Below the pieces are notes generated by a model, which saw only the letters and a program-made list of their open reading frames with translations, was not told the DNA's origin and ran no database searches. Positions 52,401 to 61,400 of a stretch of 64,000 nt of DNA are shown one piece after another (the stretch's first letter is position 1; each line of letters starts with the position of its first letter). Source of the DNA: Semisulcospira habei (Eukaryota > Mollusca > Gastropoda > Semisulcospiridae); NCBI GenBank assembly GCA_036245525.1, contig BTPG01000005.1:174638784-174702783 (forward strand), read 5' to 3'. Position numbers and translations under genes: made by a program.

Positions 52401-55400
52401 GCCACCGTCTCCGAGGGCCTCCTGCTCTCCTTTCGGACCCCTCCGCCGCTGCGTCGCAGCCCCGTGTGGACGGCCGCCCCTTCGGATGGCTACAGGGCTG
52501 CAGCACTTCGCGAAGAGATCTCCGCTCTGCTGCAAAGGAACCAGGCCAGGCGGACTTCGTCGAGTCCTTCCTCGAACTACCTCGACGATCTGCTCCTACG
52601 CAACCAGTCGGCACCCGCCCTGGAGACGGATCGAGACGCCTTGCGGGCCCTCCTCGACAGCCTCGGCTTCATCGTCAACCTAGGCAAGTCAGATCTCGTC
52701 CCGTCCTGCCGTTTTGTCCACCTTGGCATGGAGTTCCTCACGGACCTCAACCTGGTACGACTCCCGGAACCACGGATCCAAAAGCTGGCGAACCTGGCCC
52801 TTGCAGTTTCCCAGGAGGAGACGGTCTCCGCCAGAGTCTGGTTGCAACTCTTAGGCCTGATGAGCGCGGCTGCGGACCTCCTCCCTCTTGGCCGACTCTA
52901 CTCGCGCCCGCTTCAACTCCACCTGCTCCTTCACTGGCGTCCCTCGACCGCCGACATCGAGGCCCCCGTCCCGGTGCTTCCCCTGCTCGTTCCACACCTT
53001 CGCCGCTGGGCAGACCCTGTCTGGCTCGCGACCGAAGTCCCGCTCCTTACCCCACCCCCGCAGTTGTCCCTGTGCGTCGACGCCAGCTGTTCCAGCTGGG
53101 GCGCTCACCTTCTGCTGACGTTTACCACGGCCTCCGGCATCTGGCCACAGGAATTCGTGGTCAAGCACATCAACTGGCTGGAGCTACAGGCGGTGTGGCA
53201 AGCCCTCCTCGGGTGGGAAACGACGATCGGACAACAGGAGCTCCTCATCCTTTCCGACAACTCCACAGTGATGTCCTACATTCAGAAGCAGGGCGGGACC
53301 CGCTCCCCGTCCCTCTGCATTCTTCTTTACCGACTTCTCCGTTGGTGCGAAGATCGCGGCATCTCTCTCCAAGCGAGACACATTCCCGGACACCTGAACG
53401 TCCTCGCGGACTCCCTCTCGAGGGGCGGTCAGCTTCTCCACACCGAGTGGACGCTTCGCGCGGACATCTTTCGGATGATCTGCACAGAGTGGGAGACCCC
53501 TCTTATCAACCTCTTCGCAACAAGGTGGAACCACCAGCTCCCCCTTTTTGTCTCGCCTGTCCCGGACCCCCTAGCATGGGCGGTCGATGCGCTCTCCATC
53601 CCCTGGGACGGTCTCTGTGCTTATGCTCAGTCCTTGTACCCAAGGTCCTGCTCAAACTGAAAGGATGCAACGCGATCCTCTTGCTAGTGGCGCCGTTCTG
53701 TTGGACCAAGTCCTGGACCACCGACCTCCTGAATCTCGCCACGGGACCCCCTCTACGGCTTCCCACTCCTCGCACGATGCTCAAGCAGCCACGGCGGCCG
53801 CTCTTCCATCCGTGCCCCGAATGACTGCTACTTCACGCTTGGAGATTGTGCAGCAAGCCCTCGCCGCTAGAGGTTTCTCGCGTGAGACAGTGGCAGCTAT
53901 CGCTTCAGCCCACAGACCCTCGACCCTGCGAGTCTACGAGGGAAAGTGGAGAGTGCTAGGAGCCTGGTGCGCCCTCCATCATCTCTCCCCTACCGATCTG
54001 ACTTCCCCCCAATTGGCTGAGTTCTTCCTCTGGCTCTTCGCCGAACAGCACTTGGCACCGATCACCATCAGGGGCTACCTTGCTATGATCGCCGACACTT
54101 TCCGGCACCTGGGCCGAGCGGACCCCGGCAAGTGTAAAGACCTCGCTGACCTCATGGACCACTTCGGCATACAGCGACCAGCCCTCCGCTCCCTGATCCC
54201 ACGTTGGGACCTACCCTGGGTACTCACCTGGCTGAACACTGAGCGTTTCGAGCCGCTTCCCCTGGCAAGCCTGGCCGACCTCACGCGGAAGACCTGCTTT
54301 CTTCTCGCCTTAGCTACAGCCTCCAGAGTGAGTGAGCTGCACGCGCTCTCCGTGCTCCCCGCCTGCCTACAGTTCAGGGCGGATGGATCTGTGCAGCTGC
54401 TGACGGACCCGGCCTTCTTGGCCAAGAACCAGCCCCCCAGGTGATCACCATTCGACCGCTGAAGCCGGTCGACCCGAGCAAGGAAGTCAGACAACAGGAC
54501 CCGGTGAGAGCCTTACGAGTGTACCTGCGTCGAACCAAGCCGCTCCGCCGGGGACGCACCCGGCTTTTTCTTCCTCTGTCCCCAGGTAGACAAGATATCT
54601 CAGCCCAGATGATCTCTTCCTGGCTAAGATGGGTGATACGTTCCGCCTACCAGGACCTCTGCCCTGACGCTGCCAAGCGACTTCACATCCGGGCCCACGA
54701 GGTCAGAGCCATGGCTGCAAGCCTCGCCTTCGACCGCAACTGCACTGTTCAAGACATCGTGGCGGCCGTAGGCTGGCGGACCGAGTCGACCTTCACCCGA
54801 TTCTACCTCCGTAACCTGGCTGGCCAGCGAGACAACCTGGCCCTGGTGGGGGACATTGCGGCGGCGCGACACTCCCTCCCGGCACCCTCGGTGCCGTAGG
54901 TAATCCTTTAGCTAAAATTATCGGGAGCGCACGCCGAGGAGGACAGGTCTTGCTAGCTCGGTTGGTTACTGGGTTACGTGGCACCCTCCTCCTCTTCGCC
55001 ATTCTCCATTGTAGTAATGGCATTGGTAATGTTTTTGAGGAAACAAATTAATTTTTCTCTAAAATGTATTTTTTCGAAAAATACTTACCGATGCCATTAC
55101 TCGAACGGCCCTCCCACCTGCCCCGCTAGCCACTCCTCAGTTAAATGAAAGAACTGGTTGGATTGGATGCGCTAGCGCTCACCTGTTAAGGTGGGAAGGG
55201 AGGCTACCCAGGTACCAGGCCACGGTACCCCTGGTGGCCTCCCCTGGCTCTAATGGTACACATCGTAAGTTTTTGGGCTAAAATTACGCTAGCTATAGGT
55301 TGTTCCATTGTAGTAATGGCATTGGTAAGTATTTTTCGAAAGAGAAAAATTAATTTTTATCTTATTGCCGACTTTAGGAAAGTGGGAAAATATGTTGCAG

Positions 55401-58400
55401 TGGGACACTTCGTTATGCATCCGAAACGCCACTTTTCGTACATAACTGTGTCATTCTCTATTCAGACATAAAATACATTTACGCATTCACACAGTGTGAT
55501 CATGCCCACCATACCGATTGTGTTGTATGACAGATGCAATTTCATTGTTGCTGCAAAAGCCATAAGAAACGCCAGCTCTTCTGGGGTACGTTAGCAACAG
55601 AAATGAGTGTGCTACATTCGTGTCACGTCAAACAAAATACACGCTCATGCACACACACACACTGCAGGCATGAGATCCTAAAATTCTGAAAAAGCCGAAA
55701 CTTACAATGCACATGTCTCAGTCTCTTAGCTAGCATCCATCTGCAACGTAAGGCCGGGGGTGTGTGTTTTGTTTGAAGTAGTCACGCACGATGACCGGTG
55801 AGCGAGAGCAATAGGTTAGAATACCTCTCTTTAACTTCAACAGCGCACCGCCTAACTCTGCAGCAAGCATAGACATTCATTATCCCTCGCATCTTTGCCT
55901 AAGGTCTTCCTATCATTGCCTGTGTTCATCGTTAGAGGAGGCGAACAAGGGTTCAGCGTTAGTTTTCGCACCCTCTAGGTTGGGGGCCATAATCGCCGAG
56001 CGTGGCGAAACTTGACACCTGTGAAAAGCATAGACCTTGATGCGCATCGAATCAGTGTTTCCTATTACTGCATTTACGTGTGTTGTCATATCAAGAAGGA
56101 GGTCATGTTGTGGTCTGTGTGAAGCTGTTCCCATGTGCTCAGCGGCCAGTCAAGTGGGTAGACATCTGCCTTGTGCCAGAAGCCTAGACCCTCATTATAC
56201 ACTGGCTCTGTCTCCTACCCTCTTTATGTGCATACATGTATGTATGTGTTTTGGGATCCAAGGTACCCCCGCGATATATCCGGGATCGCGATATCTCTCT
56301 TGGCTTGACTTCGCGAACGAAGATTCTATAGGGCTTGCCCACGTCGTCTGCAGGCATTTTCGTGGCTGCGGAGGCCAATCCGGGACAGGCAGGTTCGACC
56401 GCAGTGGCTGCAGGGGAAGGTCTGGTCAGGGTTCTGAGTTACGACAACTCCGTTTTTTCTTCTGAGCCGCTTGTCCTTAAGGTTAGCTCTGCGAGAGTCC
56501 TCAAAGGGGACGGCTGCCTTGTGAATGGTGGACCGCCAGGTGTCACGGTCCGCAGCAAGCGAAGACCACTGGCGGTGGTCGATTTGGCAGGCACTAAGTG
56601 ACTTCTTGAGACCGTCTTTGTATCTCTTTTTTGGTGCCCCTCTGTCTCGGTGTCCAGTGGCGAGCTCGCCAAACAGAGTGACCTTGGGTAGGCGATGATC
56701 CTCCATTCTGGAGACGTGCCCCGCCCAGCGAGCTGTGTCCGCAGCAGCAAAGCCTCGATGCTCACAGTTTCCGCCTGTTCAAGGACCTCGATGTTAGTGA
56801 CACAGTCACTCCAGTGAATGCTGAGGATGGTACGCAGGCAGCGCTGGTGAAAGCGTTCGAGGAGTTGTAGTTGGCTGCAGTAGAGGGCCCAGGACTCGGA
56901 ACAGTACAGCAGGATGGTGAGGATGACAGCTCTGTACACGCTGATCTTGGTGCCTTTTTTCAGCTGTTGATTGTGCCACACCCGCTTGAATAGTCGCCCG
57001 AAAGCACTGTTCGCTTTTGCCAGCCTGTTGTCCAGCTCCTTGTCCAGCTTGGCGTCTGAGGTGATGATGCAGCCAAGGTAGGTAAACTGGTGTACAGACT
57101 TCAGTTCGGACTCGCCGATGGTGATGTGGGGAGGGCAATGCTCTTCCTTGGGTGCCGGCTGATGAAGGATCTCTTTTTCAGACTGACCTGCGAAGCAGGA
57201 CGTAATGCGCTGCAAGGCTCTCTCTGTGTGTGCAACGAGGGCAGCGTCATCAGCAAAGAGCAGCTCACGAATCAGTTGGTCTAGGGTTTTCGTGTGGGCC
57301 TGCAGTCGTCTGAGGTTGAACAGGCTGCCATCGAGTCGATACCTGATGTACACTGCGTCGTCATCGTCGAGGTCCACTGTGGCCTGCTTCAACATCATGC
57401 TGAAGAAGATGGTGAAGAGGGTAGCAGCCTTGCTTCACGCCGTTGCGAATGGGAAATGGTTCTGAGAGGTCACTGTTTAGTCTGACCTGGCCTTGCTGGT
57501 CCTCGTGGAGCTGGACGATCATGTTGAGAAACTTTGGGGGACAGCCTAGTCGCTCCAGGATCTGCCACATGCCTTGCCTGCTCACAATGTCAAACGCTTT
57601 TGTTAGGTCGACAAACGTTACGTACAGCCCTTTGTTCTGCTCGTGGCACTTCTCCTGAAGCTGTCTCAGCACAAAGACCATGTCGGTGGTACTCCTGTTG
57701 GCTCTGAAGCCACACTGGCCCTCTGGGAGGTGGTCTTCAGCGATGGCAGGTACCAGCCGATTCAGGAGCAACCTTGCAAGAATTTTCCCGGCAATGGACA
57801 GCAGGGTAATTCCACGATAATTAGAGCAGGCAGACTTCTCTCCATTGTTCTTGTACAGGGAGATGATGACTGCATCACGGAGATCCTTTGGTAGTGTTCC
57901 TTTTTCCCAGCAGCAGAGAAAGAGGTCGTGGAGCTTGTTGTGCAGTGCTGGGCCTCCATGTTTCCAGATCTCTGGCGGGATTCCGTCAATGCCTGCTGCT
58001 TTGCCACTTTTGAGCTGGTGGATGGCTGTGAGGATCTCTTTGGCAGTGGGCGGTTCGTCCAATTCAACCTTTAGTGGAAGGTGTGGGATTTGGAGGATGA
58101 CTGTTTCTTGAACAGTGCGCTCAGCGCCGAAGAGGTCCTGAAAGTATTCCGACCAGCGGTTCAAGATGGAGGTATTATCTGTGAGGAGTGCCTGTCCATC
58201 AGCGCTTTGCAGGGGACTTTGTACCAGGTGCCTAGGGCCATACACTGCTTATCGCGATATAACGATTCACAATATATCAAGTTATAGCTGTATATAAACC
58301 CCTTCAAACATTGCCCCACATCTGAGTCAAAGTATATTGACCAAGCCATCAAGTGAGGTGAATATACTTTGACAAAGATGTGGGACGATGTTTTGAGGGG

Positions 58401-61400
58401 TTTATGTATTTCTTATAAGCCAGAAAAGGCCACACTATGTTTCATAGTATCTTCCTCAACTTTCAGTTTCACCGAGTTGGCCTGCTACTGGCCGCCATCA
58501 GTGCTGAAGTGGTCAACTTCGCTATATTTAGGCATAAAACTACCCAGCATGGAAATGAACTCAGCGCAAATCCACCCAGGTGTGAATCTAAGCAGTGCAA
58601 ATGCGTGCTTCGAAGATTCCATTCATATTTTAGACCTAATTAAGCTCAACATGAATATCAGCAGCATAATTTTGCCCAGCATAAATAAACAAAGGCTTGA
58701 ACTTAACGGTACTCAAATAAAAATATCTCAATGGAATAGCAACAGCACAGATTCACACTGGATAGATTTATGCCTAGAGGGATTCAAGCTGTGTAGATTT
58801 TCACTGGGCAGATTCACATTTTTTAAAATTGCGGTGAAATACAGTGAGGCTTGCCCCTTCAGTGCCATTGATAGTGACACTGTGTGTACTACACAGAGGT
58901 ACTTTCAGCTATACAGAACCCAGCAAATCTGATATTGTGTCACGCATCATCTTCCTCCTTTCTTAAATCCAAGCTAAAACGTACCTTTTCTGTTGCATAT
59001 ACTTAAAAGACCTTTTTGTCTGCCTGCTCATATGTGTGTGTGTGCGTATGTATGTGTGTGTGCGCACAATGTTTTTAGTGTCAGCTTGTTTTTATCTGTA
59101 GGCTTAGCTTTCTGCTCCTATAATGTATGTTTGTTTGTTTTTGGTTTGTTTGTTTGTTTTGGTTTTGTTATTGTGATTGTAAAGCATCTAGAGCACCTTG
59201 GTGATTAGGCGCTATAGAAATTATCTTAATTATTATTAATATATTAAGTGTGATTGTGCAAGTACATTGTCACATGCGTCAGACAGTGGAGAGTGGATGG
59301 AGACTTGCACTTAGATGTGACCATAGATAGACATAATGTCTATTTGTGAACCCGGTTGTAATACTTCCTTGTGTACTTGTCTTTGTCTGTATGGTGATCT
59401 CTGGTGTGTGCCAACCTCGATTCAATTCTAGAATTAGTGAGTGTTTCACTTAAATGTCATTTATCAAAGAGGCATAACTGCTCATACACTTCTGGTATCT
59501 CTCAAATAATCGCCACATTATGTGTTTTCATTTACCACTGACCACTGACTGAGCTAGCCTTAAGGACAAGCGGCTCAGGAGAAAAAACAGAGATGCCGCA
59601 GCTCAGAACCCTGGCCATACCTTCCCCTGCAGCCACTGCGGTCGAACCTGCCTGTCTCGGATTGGCCTCCGCAGCCACGAACAAGCCTGCAGACGTCGTG
59701 GGCAACTCCTATAAAATCTTCGTTCGCGAAGTCAAGCCAAGCCGACCAGAGATGCTTTTCCAGTAACTTCCCAGCATCAATGCATATGACGTTTGTCATG
59801 CCCATCACAGCTAGGTTCGACAGGCACGATAGGGAGTTTATATACAAATATAGTAGATCTCTGGCTAATGTACTATAATTGTCTACAACACATAGTGTAC
59901 GGCAGGCTTGAACACTATCTTTGGTAAATATATAGGCAACGATTAATACAAACCATGGTAAAGTCAAGTTCTTTGGAGGTTTCCTCACGCATAAGTCGCA
60001 GTAGCAGCTCAGTACTGGCTCCCGATTTCATGGCCCTCAGAAGGGTATTCTTCCTTATATCGTCATCCTCTGGCCCATTTGCGTCCATGTCTGATTTGTC
60101 CTGAAAACCACGCATCACACACAGATTAACCCCACTGTACATGATGCCACTGGTACTGTATATACTATATCATTGCCATCAGCATGGTTCTCTTCTTTAT
60201 TTCCTTGTCTTCTGCCTCATTGTCCAGGTGTGTTTTGTCCTGAAAATCATGCACATCACACAGATTAACCATATTTGCACGTGCAGTCAACATAATGTAG
60301 TTTAAGGGCTGTGTCAGAATAGCTTGGCGCCTCTAGTTTTCTGGCACCCCCACTGAACTGTAATGGTTACTCTGTCCTCCTGAAATGCACAAGGGGGTAA
60401 AGAAAAAGATCCTGAGAATCTATGCCCTGTAATTTCGGACTGACTCTTAAAGGAAGAGGAGCAACAAGGCATTACCCCCCCCCCCCCCCCTCTTCCGTGA
60501 GCTCAGCCACTGGTACTCTTTGCTGGACAGGCAGCTGCATGCATAGGAGGCTAACGTTATAGTGGATAACCTATGGTTAGCGCAAGGTCATCTGGCTGAT
60601 GTTAACTGCATACAACACATGCACAGCTGCGCCCACACTGACTTTGGCTAATGTCTGCCAGATGACCCAGTGGGCGAACAGCTGGCATGTGTGCAGATCA
60701 TAACACCAACCACAAATATAAAAAAAACAAAGCATAGCCTGCATAAACCAAGCTAAATCGAACAAAAGAAAAGGTTACAAAAATTAATATAGAAATAAAA
60801 TCAGGAACAAATACACAACAAAACCCAATCTTCCAATAGATTATGTCTGTTTCTGTATAATGTGGCACAGTGATGATTTAAGACTTTCATAGACATTAGG
60901 AGCTCATACCTTTGTGAGAGCATTGTTTCCCTCACGTGCACCTCGGCTGGCCATGATTTTGCGGATGCGACCAATGCCCAGTGAACGAAAGTTATATCTG
61001 CAACAGAAAGAGAACGTGAAAAATCAAGATCTTCTGTTTTCTATGAAACCTTTCTCTCATGACTGATTTTCTAGATGCAGTCTTCTACACAGTACAGAAT
61101 AAAATGCCTTATCCCCCTTGTTCATGCAGAGAGCTACACTGTAAACGATACTAGTGGCTGCATGCACAGGGAGCTTAATGAAAACTGGTATATCATGATC
61201 AGATTATACTGAACACACACAAACACACCCCACCCAATGTGCAAAAGGTTATCAGGCTGACCTCAGCTGTCAAAACATTGGTTTGATGGTTGTTTGTGCA
61301 CTGGGTAGCTTTCTTACTTACGAGCCAGTGCCAAGCCTGTTGAGAAGATTTTGCTCCATCATGCTTTCTCTTATACGGCCCTCATACTTCTTGCCAAAGT

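Larger units (their letters stand above)
49175..55355 (+). mobile_element. DIRS retrotransposon, fullest copy
   Basis: Order: left inverted repeat, gag region, RT/RNase H, tyrosine recombinase, internal complementary region, right inverted repeat. It is GC-rich against an AT-rich surrounding, consistent with a separate origin. No flanking target duplication is evident, as expected for integration by a tyrosine recombinase. Gag has at least two frameshifts, RT has lost most of its palm, and the recombinase has one frameshift, so this copy is not autonomous. Confidence 0.92.

Noticed and set aside
52364..53824. 486-codon frame over the RNase H region
   Set aside because: The overlapping frame carries YLDD and all RNase H motifs; this one is a GC-rich shadow.
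56128..56160. tRNA-like or SINE head
   Set aside because: A weak A-box-like string only; no B box or cloverleaf.
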